The notes under the pieces were generated by a model. The model was given only the letters and a program-made list of their open reading frames with translations, made no database searches and was not told the DNA's origin. A stretch of DNA of 48,235 nt from positions 1 through 48,235 of the forward strand of contig JACPZO010000015.1 of assembly GCA_016195465.1 (NCBI GenBank), given 5' to 3'. Positions 1 to 7,049 of this stretch are shown here, piece by piece; the first letter of the stretch is position 1; each line of letters starts with the position of its first letter. The position numbers were made by a program, and so were the translations under genes. The stretch comes from Nitrospirota bacterium. GTDB taxonomy: Bacteria; Nitrospirota; RBG-16-64-22.

Positions 1-141
1 CAGGGGGAAGCATTGAACGGACTTGACAGGATACGCGAAGCAACTTCGCGTCAACGACCCGAGGTAGGAGCCGTATGAGGTAATTCCTCACGTACGGATC
101 TGTGCGGGGGGCGCCCGGCAACGGGCGTCCCTACCGCGAAT
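1..141 (+). mobile_element. 3' end of a group II intron (domain IV remnant, domains V and VI), probably class IIC
   Basis: Seen: the stretch at about 68-100 has the domain V shape, a GAGCCGTATGAGG arm, a TAATT loop and a CCTCACGTACGGATC arm, with the AGC triad at 69-71. It is followed by a GC-rich domain VI hairpin (GCGCCCG-GCAA-CGGGCG) and a candidate bulged branch-point A at 133. The 3' end is placed near 141 because introns of this class end in AY about 8 nt after the branch A. A hairpin CGCGAAG-CAA-CTTCGCG at 34-50 is part of the upstream domain IV region. The reverse transcriptase/maturase would lie to the left, outside the window. The short domain V/VI form and sequence resemble bacterial class C introns, which insert after terminator hairpins. 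The exact 3' boundary is inferred. Confidence 0.85.
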
Positions 142-312
142 TCTAATTGAGCAATTCGCTTGACAAGCAACAGGCCGGTCGAGAGGTAGAAAGGACAGAT
201 AGTCGTAAATAGAAACAACGTAGCCCTGAAGTCCCCGACAGGAAAGCCGGAAGAACCCGTTGTTGGGCCGTGCCTGCTGGGTGAACGCGGTTCTGTTGTC
301 CGGGAATGAGAC
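142..312. other. Intergenic stretch downstream of the intron; nothing assigned
   Basis: This is the 3' exon flank of the group II intron, leading to the serine hydrolase start. It holds a TTGACA hexamer (160-165) but no convincing -10 element at the right spacing. I see no gene or RNA here. Confidence 0.4.
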
Positions 313-1467
313 ATGAGAACTCGTCGGATCAAACGATGCGGCGCGGTTTTCTTCGCTTTGGCGGCCGCAACAGCGGTATGGTGGATTATCGCGGCTGGTC
401 CGATTACGGTCTATCGGACGGTTGTTTACAACTTTTCCGGCATTGATGACTACCGTATCTTTCCCCAGCGCCGCCTAACAGCTCCACAGCAACCATTTCG
501 ATTCCGCGAAGTCGGCAACGACGGGAACGCACCCTTCGCGGTCAGCTTTGGCAGCCGTCATGAAGTGCCTCTTTCGGAACTGCTATCCGCAACAGAGACG
601 GTCGCTTTTCTGATTGTGAAGAACGATGCAATTGTCTTCGAGAAGTACCTTCAAGGCTTCGATCGTGCGTCGCCATCCTTGTCGTTCTCGATGGCGAAGT
701 CACTCCTATCGGTATTGATAGGTTGCGCCATTGCTGACGGTTACCTGAAGTCGGTAGATCAGCCTGTGACCGATTTTGTCCCGGAACTGAAGGAGCAAGG
801 ATTTGCCTCGGTCACGCTGAAGCACCTTCTGCAAATGACTTCCGGCATTGACTACATGGAAAACGATTTTCCCCTAGGGTTACACGTTCGCTTCTACTAC
901 ACGAACCGACTCGAACCAGAGATCTTGAACCTCAGACTACGGGAACCACCCGGCACCCGATTTGTTTACAAGTCAGGCGATGCCTTCGTGTTGACGCTCG
1001 CTCTCAAGCGTGCACTCGGCGGCATGAGCATCACTCAGTACATGCAAGAACGCATCTGGAACCCGCTGGGTATGGAGGCCGACGGGGTGTGGAGCATCGA
1101 TCATGCGCCGGACGGTTTGGAGAAAACCAGTTGCTGCATCGCGGCCACCGCCCGGGACTTCGCCAAGTTCGGCCGCCTTTATTTGAACAAAGGAAGCTGG
1201 AACGGGCGACGCATCGTTCCGGAGGTCTGGGTGAGGGAATCCACTCGGAGCGATACGAGCCCCGGCAGCAACTGGAATTACCAGCACCTATGGTGGCTGG
1301 TCGCGCGCGACCGGCCCGACTTTATGGCGAATGGCCACCTCGGGCAGTTTCTGTACATCAACCCGTCCGCTGGAGTAGTCATCGTTCGCCTTGGCAAAAG
1401 CATGGGGGGGTTGAGTCGGGAGGAGTGGACGCAGGTCTTCATGTCGCTGTCGGACGGTATCCGATGA
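313..1467 (+). CDS. Membrane-anchored serine hydrolase, beta-lactamase/S12 family (class C beta-lactamase-like fold)
   Basis: A 384-residue protein with an N-terminal hydrophobic segment (about residues 12-28) that should anchor it in the inner membrane, facing the periplasm. The family signature is clear: an SMAK motif (SxxK nucleophile/base, near residue 130), a YKSGD motif where the Tyr-x-Ser/Asn motif is expected, and a GHLGQ segment near the C terminus in the place of the KTG/HxG motif. This arrangement is closest to the 6-aminohexanoate-dimer-hydrolase-like (NylB-like) esterases rather than true AmpC. The substrate is unknown; antibiotic resistance should not be inferred. The start is the first in-frame ATG, with only a weak ribosome-binding site. 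Codon use is visibly less GC-biased than in genes from 3.4 kb onward, so together with the adjoining intron end it may be acquired. Confidence 0.85.
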   Translation: MRTRRIKRCGAVFFALAAATAVWWIIAAGPITVYRTVVYNFSGIDDYRIFPQRRLTAPQQPFRFREVGNDGNAPFAVSFGSRHEVPLSELLSATETVAFLIVKNDAIVFEKYLQGFDRASPSLSFSMAKSLLSVLIGCAIADGYLKSVDQPVTDFVPELKEQGFASVTLKHLLQMTSGIDYMENDFPLGLHVRFYYTNRLEPEILNLRLREPPGTRFVYKSGDAFVLTLALKRALGGMSITQYMQERIWNPLGMEADGVWSIDHAPDGLEKTSCCIAATARDFAKFGRLYLNKGSWNGRRIVPEVWVRESTRSDTSPGSNWNYQHLWWLVARDRPDFMANGHLGQFLYINPSAGVVIVRLGKSMGGLSREEWTQVFMSLSDGIR

Positions 1468-1620
1468 CGTTCGGGAAGAAATAGACGTCTCACCAATACC
1501 GTACCACTTCGCGGCCCAACACGGCGCACCACCCCGACTACCTACAGCTTCTACTCCAGGCATCGCTCCGGTTTTCGGCAGCGGGTAAGCGTGGTCGCTG
1601 GGCGTAACAGGAGAAATCGC

Positions 1621-2169
1621 ATGGAGGTACTCAACGTACATCAGCGCGAGCTTGAAGCAGACCCGATACAAGTTGGCGCGCTCATTGATTCGCTTGCGTC
1701 GAAAGAAGATCGGTTATGGCCAAGACAAGCCTGGCCGCGCATGCAGTTCGACCGCGCGCTTGGGGTCGGCGCGAAGGGTGGACATGGCCCAATCGGGTAC
1801 TTTGTCGAGGAGTACACATCTGGCAATTCAATCAAGTTTCGCTTCACTCGCCCGGAAGGTTTCGATGGTCACCATATTTTCGAAATCACGAGCGGCCCCC
1901 AACAACCGGTTGTCTTGAGGCATACACTGAAAATGAATACTCACGGCCTCGCGGTCTTGTCATGGCCTTTGGTTTATCGGCCGTTGCATGACGCCCTGGT
2001 GGAGGACTCTCTTGCTGCGGCCCAGGCATCGCTCGGGCTGCCTCCGGCAACTCAACCCTGGTCACTTTGGGTAAGGATCCTTCGTTGGGCTGTTTCCGGC
2101 GGCAAGGCTCGTTCCCAGATTACGCCCAACAACTCGCCCAGGGGGACGCGCCAAGACCGACGCGCCTGA
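1621..2169 (+). CDS. SRPBCC-fold protein (polyketide cyclase/START-like), function unknown
   Basis: A 182-residue soluble protein. The ORF track starts at 1591, but the ATG at 1621 has a good ribosome-binding site (AGGAGA, about 8 nt upstream), so it is preferred. The body has the look of the SRPBCC superfamily of small ligand-binding proteins: a conserved region around a GGHGPIGYFVEEYT segment, alternating strands, and a long C-terminal helix containing WPLVYRPLHDALVED. No catalytic residues can be named, and members bind lipids or other hydrophobic molecules. It lies 153 bp after the serine hydrolase on the same strand and shares its lower GC content. The last 15-20 residues are basic and low-complexity and may not belong to the fold. 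Confidence 0.7.
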   Translation: MEVLNVHQRELEADPIQVGALIDSLASKEDRLWPRQAWPRMQFDRALGVGAKGGHGPIGYFVEEYTSGNSIKFRFTRPEGFDGHHIFEITSGPQQPVVLRHTLKMNTHGLAVLSWPLVYRPLHDALVEDSLAAAQASLGLPPATQPWSLWVRILRWAVSGGKARSQITPNNSPRGTRQDRRA

Positions 2170-2206
2170 GATCGGGCGTTGGGAGGGGATCAAGGCGGGT
2201 AAATCA

Positions 2207-2764
2207 TTAGAGCACTTCCTTCAAGATGGTCTCGAAGGTATTCAAGAAGTTCCTGCCGTCCGAGGCGGAACCGAAGTCCTTCAGGCAGGCTCGGATGTGC
2301 CCAATGTCGATATTGCGGTTCTTGAGAAGGATGGACCGAACATCCTCCAAGTCCCTGGGCCGGCCGGCGAAGACCTTATGGATCACGAGGTCTTCCGGGG
2401 ACGCAAAACATACTTCTTGTCCCCCAATCTTGACAATCCGGCCGCGGCCTATGGCTTCCCTTTCGTACGGCGTGAAGGAAAAGATGAAATCCACGCGGAT
2501 TCCGGTTATGTCGTCGAGCGTGGGGAGCACCATCGTTTCCTGGACAAAGGCTGATGGGTTTTCGGGAAGGGGTCGCAAAGAAAGTTCCCGGACCAGCGAT
2601 AAGACCTCGTGGGCCCGGCTTGGCTCGAGTCCGAGCGTTACGTCGATGTCCCGCGTGAGGCGAGGCTCACCGTAGATCAGGACCGCTTGGCCGCCGATAA
2701 TCATGTACGGCACGCGGTGATCGCGCAACGACTTGCCTAGCTTGGCGAGGATTTCCTCGAACAT
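2207..2764 (-). CDS. Nucleotidyltransferase (AbiEii/MNT-like, NTP-transferase superfamily)
   Basis: A 185-residue protein. The track begins at 2857, but the ATG at 2764 gives the normal start of the family (MFEEIL) and overlaps the end of the upstream partner gene, as expected for translational coupling. The polymerase-beta-type nucleotidyltransferase core is visible: the GGQAVLIYG helix-turn followed by a TRDIDVTL segment carrying the DxD metal-binding pair, then a third acidic strand (RVDFIF). A PEDLVIHKVFAGRPRDLEDV segment near residue 135 is typical of the AbiEii/DUF6036-like branch. Such proteins are often toxins of toxin-antitoxin pairs that add nucleotides to RNA or protein, but others are housekeeping. 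The role as a toxin is inference from family and the two-gene arrangement. Confidence 0.75.
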   Translation of the reverse strand: MFEEILAKLGKSLRDHRVPYMIIGGQAVLIYGEPRLTRDIDVTLGLEPSRAHEVLSLVRELSLRPLPENPSAFVQETMVLPTLDDITGIRVDFIFSFTPYEREAIGRGRIVKIGGQEVCFASPEDLVIHKVFAGRPRDLEDVRSILLKNRNIDIGHIRACLKDFGSASDGRNFLNTFETILKEVL

Positions 2765-2958
2765 GAATTTAGGATCGAAGCCAGGCGTATGTCGGTTTCG
2801 ATCCCCTCCATGGGGTCGCTGGGCGGGAGCACGCCGAGCGCCACGCCTTCGCGCCACATCGCGTCGACAAGGGCGAAGGCCCGGCGGGCGTCCAACCTCC
2901 CTTCGGTGCGTGAGAGGCGGTCTTCGAACTCATTCAGCGCCCGGGGATTTTCGATCAC
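2737..2958 (-). CDS. Small partner protein of the nucleotidyltransferase (possible antitoxin)
   Basis: A 73-residue protein starting at a GTG (2958) behind a purine-rich GGAAGGGGAAG stretch. Its 3' end overlaps the nucleotidyltransferase start by 28 bp. It is mostly helical and acidic/basic mixed, with a conserved-looking core (an ALNEFEDRL helix and a DPMEGIETDIRLA helix). Small proteins of this kind occur directly upstream of nucleotidyltransferases in many genomes. I know of no named function. The position is consistent with an antitoxin or a substrate-recruiting subunit. The last 10 residues, read within the overlap, are low complexity. Confidence 0.6.
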   Translation of the reverse strand: MIENPRALNEFEDRLSRTEGRLDARRAFALVDAMWREGVALGVLPPSDPMEGIETDIRLASILNSCSRKSSPS

Positions 2959-3069
2959 GGTTCGTCTTCCCCTTCCGTCGGAACTGCCGGCAGGTTATTC
3001 TTCACATTCTACCATGTCGGCGAGTGCGCTCGTAACTTTCTGCGCCCGCAGGGTCCGGACAACGGAGAC

Positions 3070-3125
3070 GGTGAAGAACCCCGCCTTTCAAGGCAAGGCG
3101 GGGATTCTCCGACCTCTGCGGTTCA
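3070..3125 (+). repeat. Two-hairpin dispersed element, short copy 1
   Basis: This copy has the left hairpin (GAAGAACCCCGCC...GGCGGGGATTCTCCGACCTC) joined directly to the common right end TGCGGTTCA; the second hairpin is missing. Other copies are at 38843, 44098 and 46876, all in the same orientation. The terminal TTCA, read on the minus strand, gives the TGA that ends the nitroreductase remnant. Confidence 0.75.
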
Positions 3126-3388
3126 GCGCAAGACCTTGACCATCTGCTCGTGCGGAACGCGCGACCGGGGCAGGGGGTGCTCGGCCGGATAGCCGACGGG
3201 GACGAGCGCGACGGGGCGAAGATCGTCCGGGATGTCGAGAAGAGCGCGCACGGGCTCCTCGTCGAACGAGCCGACCCAGACTCCGCCGAGTCCCCTCGCG
3301 TGGGCGGCCAGGAGAAGGTTCTGGACGCTCGGGGACTGGAGGTTCCCCCGCTCGGCGCCCATCGGAGGGCCTCGACGAGGTCGTCCAT
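3123..3388 (-). pseudogene. Nitroreductase-family gene remnant (internal deletion plus frameshift)
   Basis: Two pieces of an FMN-dependent nitroreductase lie in different frames. The N-terminal piece (ATG at 3388) reads to EALRWAPSGG, then the frame is lost in a run of five Gs. One frame over, the sequence continues as GNLQ, the next residues expected in the family, and passes straight into PSVQNLLLAAHARGLGGVWVG, which normally lies about 70 residues further on. So there is a 1-nt loss in the G run and also an internal deletion. The C-terminal piece reads to a TGA at 3123-3125 provided by the repeat element that begins there. The piece from 3362 down could still be translated as a 79-residue peptide, but it lacks the FMN-binding N-terminal half. 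Confidence 0.7.
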
Positions 3389-3431
3389 CTGCCTTTAGCT
3401 GGGTATGGGGAGGCAGGCCCCCGACTACGGG

Positions 3432-4220
3432 TCAGGCCTCGGCGGGTTTCTTTCGGCCGAAGAGGCGGGCGGAGATGATGCCGATCTCGTAGAGGATGAT
3501 GAGCGGGCCGGCCATGAGCGTCTGGTTGAACACGTCCGGCGTCGGCGTCAGGATCGCTCCGATGATGAAGGCGAGGAGGACGGCGTACTTGCGGTTCCGG
3601 GCCAGGAAAGCCGGTGTCGTGAGGCCCATCCGCGCCATGAGCGTAATGACGAGCGGGAGTTCGAAGATCAGGCCGAAGGCCAGGAGGAACTTGACGCAGA
3701 AGTCGACGTACTCCCCGACGGTCAGGATCGGCTTCAGGTTCTCGTCGAACGAGACGAGGAAGTTCAGGGCGAAGGGGAGGACGACCTTGTAGCAGAAGGC
3801 GAGGCCGAGAGCGAAGAACAGGGTCGAAAGGACGACGAAGGGGAGGGCGTAGTGCCGCTCGCCGGGGAGAAGGCCGGGGGCGATGAACCGCCAGACTTCG
3901 AAGAGAATGACCGGGACCGACAGGAACAGCGCGGCGAAGAAGGCCAGCTTCAGGTGCGTCCAGAATGGCTCGGTCGGCGTGTGGAAGTAGAGCGTAAGAG
4001 GCTCCGGACGGGCCTTCGCCTGGACGTACGGCGGAACGCGCTCGAAGACGTACGTCGTGTTGAGCGGCGCCTGGACCAGTTGGAGGATGAAGTGCGACTG
4101 GTTGAACGTGACGACCATGGCGATCCCCACGGCGACGATCGAGACGAGAAGCCGCTTCCGGAGCTCTTCGAGATGAGCGGTGAGGGGCATCCGCTCCTGG
4201 CCGTTTTCTTCCTCAGCCAC
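3432..4220 (-). CDS. tatC: Sec-independent (Tat) protein translocase subunit TatC
   Basis: A 262-residue integral membrane protein with six predicted membrane segments. The N-terminal cytoplasmic segment [10 protein letters not shown] and the [13 protein letters not shown] segment in the first cytoplasmic loop are TatC hallmarks; the latter contains the conserved Glu used in binding the twin-arginine signal. TatC forms the receptor complex that recognises RR-signal peptides of folded, cofactor-bearing proteins at the inner membrane. It overlaps the upstream tatA/B gene by 8 bp, so the two are co-transcribed and coupled. The molybdoenzyme alpha subunit encoded at 17.7 kb carries a Tat signal and is a likely client. 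Confidence 0.97.
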   Translation of the reverse strand: MAEEENGQERMPLTAHLEELRKRLLVSIVAVGIAMVVTFNQSHFILQLVQAPLNTTYVFERVPPYVQAKARPEPLTLYFHTPTEPFWTHLKLAFFAALFLSVPVILFEVWRFIAPGLLPGERHYALPFVVLSTLFFALGLAFCYKVVLPFALNFLVSFDENLKPILTVGEYVDFCVKFLLAFGLIFELPLVITLMARMGLTTPAFLARNRKYAVLLAFIIGAILTPTPDVFNQTLMAGPLIILYEIGIISARLFGRKKPAEA

Positions 4221-4572
4221 CTTGCGGACCTCCAGCCGGCCGGCCTTTCGGCGCGTTTTCTGCCGGGGCGGGCTCGCCGGCTTTCGCTTCCTTCTCGACG
4301 GGCGATTCCACGGCCGACGTGATCTGGCGGGCGGTGTCCTCCGCGGCTTTCTTCGTTTCCTCCAGGTACTTCTCGATGTCGGCTTTCTCCTCTTCGAGAC
4401 GGATCTGCTTGATCTCTTCGTCGATCGTCTCCTTGACCTCCTGCGTGGCCCGCTTGAACTCCGCGAACCCCTTCCCCACGGCGCGGGCGAGGTCCGGGAG
4501 TTTCTTCGGGCCGAAGACCAGAAGGGCGATGACGAAGATGACGATCAGCTCGGGGACACCGATTCCGAACAC
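4213..4572 (-). CDS. Twin-arginine translocase subunit TatA/TatB family
   Basis: A 119-residue protein with one N-terminal membrane helix (residues 5-21), the hinge FGPKKLP, and an amphipathic helix ([16 protein letters not shown]), followed by a charged, helical tail and an Ala/Pro/Lys-rich end. The Glu near residue 8 and a long C-terminal tail resemble TatB; the hinge resembles TatA. Only one such gene is present here, so it may do both jobs, or another copy lies elsewhere. TatA/B proteins form the pore or link substrates from TatC to the pore. It sits directly upstream of, and overlaps, tatC. Confidence 0.93.
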   Translation of the reverse strand: MFGIGVPELIVIFVIALLVFGPKKLPDLARAVGKGFAEFKRATQEVKETIDEEIKQIRLEEEKADIEKYLEETKKAAEDTARQITSAVESPVEKEAKAGEPAPAENAPKGRPAGGPQGG

Positions 4573-4592
4573 AGAGATTCTCCGGAATTAAA

Positions 4593-4624
4593 CAGGCACC
4601 CCCGGGTCCGTCCGGGGGTGCCTG
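4593..4624 (-). terminator. Hairpin between the OmpA-family gene and tatA/B
   Basis: A 13-bp perfect stem (CAGGCACCCCCGG / CCGGGGGTGCCTG) lies just after the stop of the OmpA-family gene. On the minus strand it is followed by a short TTTAATT tract, so it is a plausible, moderately strong intrinsic terminator or attenuator before the tat genes. Confidence 0.65.
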
Positions 4625-4655
4625 ACGAAAAAGCCGGCCGCGCGAAGGTCTTCCG

Positions 4656-5933
4656 CTATTGCGTCTTTACGGTGAAATGGGCGCGGCGATTCTTGGCCCG
4701 GTTCGCCTCCACGTCGTTGGGATAGGCCGGCTTCTCTTCGCCGTAGGAGATCGTCGAGAGCCGGTCGGCGGGGATGCCCAGGAGGACGAGATAGTTGTAA
4801 ACGCTCCGGGCGCGGCGGTCTCCCAGGGCGAGGTTGTATTCCGTCGTTCCGATGTCGCACGTGTGGCCTTCGACGACGATCGCCACGCCGGGGTTCTTCT
4901 TGAGCTCCTCGGCGGCCCGGTCGAGGATCTTCTTCCCTTCGGGACGAAGCGCGGCGCGGTCGAAGTCGAAGTGGACGTCCTCCAGGGCCGCCACGAGGCT
5001 CGCGGGGACGGCGGCAGGGACGGGGGCAGGTGCGGCGGGGGCCGCGGCCGCGGGAGCGGCAGGTGCGGCCGGCGCCGCGGGCGGCGCGGCTTCGGCTTTC
5101 TTGACGCCGAACAGGAAGGCGACGCCCGCCGTCAGCCCCCAGTCGGGAGAACTGCTCGTGAACGCCCGGCTGGCGCCGAAGTGGGCGACGACCTTGTCCG
5201 TGACGTAACGAAGGCCCGCGCGTCCCTCGATCTGCCGGGAGGCGGCGTGGTCCGGGTTGCGGTCGGAATTTCCCGCGACTTCCGCCAAGCCCTGGAGCTT
5301 TCCGCCAGCGGGGAAGGCGAGGCCGACGCCGTACGTCACCTCGTTGTCCCTCTTGAACTCGGAAGGCTCGCCGACGACGGTGTAGCCGACGTTCACGTTC
5401 GTCTCGACGGTCCCCAGGGTCTTCGTGAGAAGGAGCTTCGCGCCGTAGTCGGTCTTCTTGGTCCCGATCCCCTTGTCCTTGCTCGCCGTGGGCGCGGCCA
5501 CGAACCCGAGGACCCCGAGTCCCGGCCTGCCGGCGGCCTCATCGAGGAAGCGGTACCGAACGCCGACCGTGAGGTCGTCGAGCCCCGCCTTGTTCGTCTT
5601 CGACTTGTCGGCTTCCCAGAACGTGAACGGGACATTGGCCTCGATCTGGAGGTTGTTTCTGATTCCGTAGGCCAGGGGGACGTAGAACGTGTTCTGGTCC
5701 AGGTCGTCCCCACCGCCTTCCGTAATCGCCTCGCTTCCATACCAGCCCAAGCCGACGCCGAAGGCTCCCTGGGGGAGAGTCCGGGTCCCGATGACCGTGA
5801 AGATTCCAGTGTCGCCCACCGGCTTGTGACCCCAAGCCTCGGCCTGAGGCGCGGCCGCCGAGGCCGAGACTGGCACAAGAAAGACGACGAGCATCGCGGC
5901 GAGGACTCCCGTCAACCAGGGTCGAGCGTTCAT
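4656..5933 (-). CDS. OmpA-family outer-membrane protein (beta-barrel plus peptidoglycan-binding domain)
   Basis: A 425-residue protein. A signal peptide (about 1-27, ending ASAAA) is followed by roughly 250 residues of alternating strands rich in Gly and aromatics, with many YGVGL-like segments, which fits an outer-membrane beta-barrel. An Ala/Pro linker (about 285-310) leads to a C-terminal OmpA domain: VHFDFDRAALRP, an EGHTCDIGTTEYN segment and a NRAKNRRAHF end, which contact peptidoglycan. It probably ties the outer membrane to the wall and may act as a pore. The start has a strong AAGGAGG site, and a good promoter lies at 6053-6081. The barrel part resembles transporter-like outer-membrane proteins, but no substrate can be given. 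Confidence 0.9.
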   Translation of the reverse strand: MNARPWLTGVLAAMLVVFLVPVSASAAAPQAEAWGHKPVGDTGIFTVIGTRTLPQGAFGVGLGWYGSEAITEGGGDDLDQNTFYVPLAYGIRNNLQIEANVPFTFWEADKSKTNKAGLDDLTVGVRYRFLDEAAGRPGLGVLGFVAAPTASKDKGIGTKKTDYGAKLLLTKTLGTVETNVNVGYTVVGEPSEFKRDNEVTYGVGLAFPAGGKLQGLAEVAGNSDRNPDHAASRQIEGRAGLRYVTDKVVAHFGASRAFTSSSPDWGLTAGVAFLFGVKKAEAAPPAAPAAPAAPAAAAPAAPAPVPAAVPASLVAALEDVHFDFDRAALRPEGKKILDRAAEELKKNPGVAIVVEGHTCDIGTTEYNLALGDRRARSVYNYLVLLGIPADRLSTISYGEEKPAYPNDVEANRAKNRRAHFTVKTQ

Positions 5934-6052
5934 CTCATCCTCCTTGTCGGCTCCTCCCCGAACGGCTCGCGGGAGGAGAAGGGCTAAGGCGTTCCTGTCT
6001 CAAGTCGAAATCGTCGGCTGGGACCGGCGGGGCGGACCGAAAAACGGTTGGG

Positions 6053-6081
6053 ATAATAACAACGCGGGAGAAAGGGGTCAA
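6053..6081 (-). promoter_or_regulatory. Sigma-70-type promoter of the OmpA-family gene
   Basis: On the minus strand TTGACC (6081-6076) and TATTAT (6058-6053) are separated by 17 nt. This leaves a leader of about 110 nt before the ATG at 5933. Confidence 0.7.
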
Positions 6082-6109
6082 GCGGTTTGGGAGGTTCGGT
6101 TTTTCCAGG

Positions 6110-6140
6110 GAATTGGAAATTGTAAATTTGAAATTGTAAA
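6110..6140. repeat. AT-rich dispersed tract (AATTGGAAATTGTAAATTTG type)
   Basis: A block built from AATTGGAAATT, AATTTGAAATT and ATTGTAAA words. Related blocks occur at about 15889, 37419, 46077 and 46164, always between genes. They stand out against the GC-rich background. Confidence 0.6.
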
Positions 6141-6202
6141 GTGAATAGACAGGGGGAGGCCAGCCCTCGGCCGGGACTCCCCCTATCGACCCGCGGTTTG
6201 CG

Positions 6203-6682
6203 TTACTTCGCGGCCGGAGCCGGAGCAGGGGCCGGAGCGGCCTCCTTCTTCTCCTCCTTCTTGGCAGGAGCGGCCTTCACTTCGACGGAGCTGGCCACGT
6301 TCTTGCCATCCTTCTCGGAGTACTTGGCCGTGACCTTGTCCCCTTCCTTGACGTCGCCGATGCCCTTGACGCCCTTGAACTTCGTCTTGTCGGTGCAGGT
6401 GAGGACGACTTCCTTCTCCTCCTTCTTCACCTTCTTGACGACGGTCAGGGTGCTGGCCTTGGCGTCGACCGCCTTGACCGAGCCAATGACCGTGTGGGCC
6501 TTGGCGGCCTTCTTCTCGGCCTTGGCAGGCTCGCCCGGATGCTCGGCCTTCTTCTCGGCGGCCGGAGCGGCGGCGGGCTTCGTCTCGGCCTTCTTCTCCT
6601 CGGCCTTCTTCTCCTGAGCGAAGGCAACCGTGGAGACGGCGACGAACGCGAATGCCATTGCGATTGCGAAGATCTTCTTCAT
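6203..6682 (-). CDS. Secreted Lys/Ala/Glu-rich protein with a small beta domain; function unknown
   Basis: A 159-residue protein with a clear signal peptide (about 1-22, ending AFA-QEKK) and an excellent ribosome-binding site (AAGGAGGTGA). After a low-complexity Lys/Glu/Ala/Pro stretch (23-62) comes a compact segment (about 63-135) with strands such as VIGSVKAVDAKASTLTVV, VVLTCTDKTKF and GDKVTAKYSEKDGKNVASSVEV. This resembles the small OB-like domains of periplasmic DUF5666-type proteins. The tail is again Lys/Ala/Pro-rich. One internal Cys is present. It is a monocistronic gene beside the OmpA-family gene. No function can be assigned. Confidence 0.8.
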   Translation of the reverse strand: MKKIFAIAMAFAFVAVSTVAFAQEKKAEEKKAETKPAAAPAAEKKAEHPGEPAKAEKKAAKAHTVIGSVKAVDAKASTLTVVKKVKKEEKEVVLTCTDKTKFKGVKGIGDVKEGDKVTAKYSEKDGKNVASSVEVKAAPAKKEEKKEAAPAPAPAPAAK

Positions 6683-7049
6683 GTTGGATTCACCTCCTTC
6701 CAGATGGGATCGAAAAAATCAGTTCGGATGGACGGTAAGCAACTCCATTGCCACAGCTACGGATTGTAAGATTCGGTTAGTTGTTGAATTATTTCAAATT
6801 GTTACGAGGGCTGCTTGCCTGGTCGGTGATGACGTATCTGACGATTTCTTTCGGAGACCGCACGATTTCGTGCAACCCGCCGCACGAACTGGGGTGTTTG
6901 GCGGGTTGCGAAAAAGTCTTTTCCCTTCTCCCTCCGGGAGAAGGCCAGGATGAGGGGGATATTTAAAACAAATGTTTATGAAAGTGAGATCGCCCTCACC
7001 CCAACCCTCTCCCATGAGGAGAGGGGGCAAAAGGGGGTTCAGCAACCCT
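6683..7049. repeat. Intergenic region with paired REP-like repeats and a hairpin at the response regulator end
   Basis: No gene is seen. Two mirrored copies of a widespread REP-like motif occur: CCCTTCTCCCTCCGGGAGAAGG..GATGAGGGGG at 6922-6959 and CCCTCACCCCAACCCTCTCCC..GAGGAGAGGG at 6991-7028. A third related piece lies at about 44270-44310. At 7030-7051 an inverted repeat (AAAGGG...CCCTTT) overlaps the stop codon of the response regulator and, on the minus strand, is followed by TTTTG. It may serve as its terminator. Confidence 0.55.

Noticed and set aside
313-1467. Serine hydrolase as a beta-lactam resistance gene
   Set aside because: Motifs fit the broad S12 family (YKSGD, GHLGQ) and lean to esterase-like members, not AmpC.
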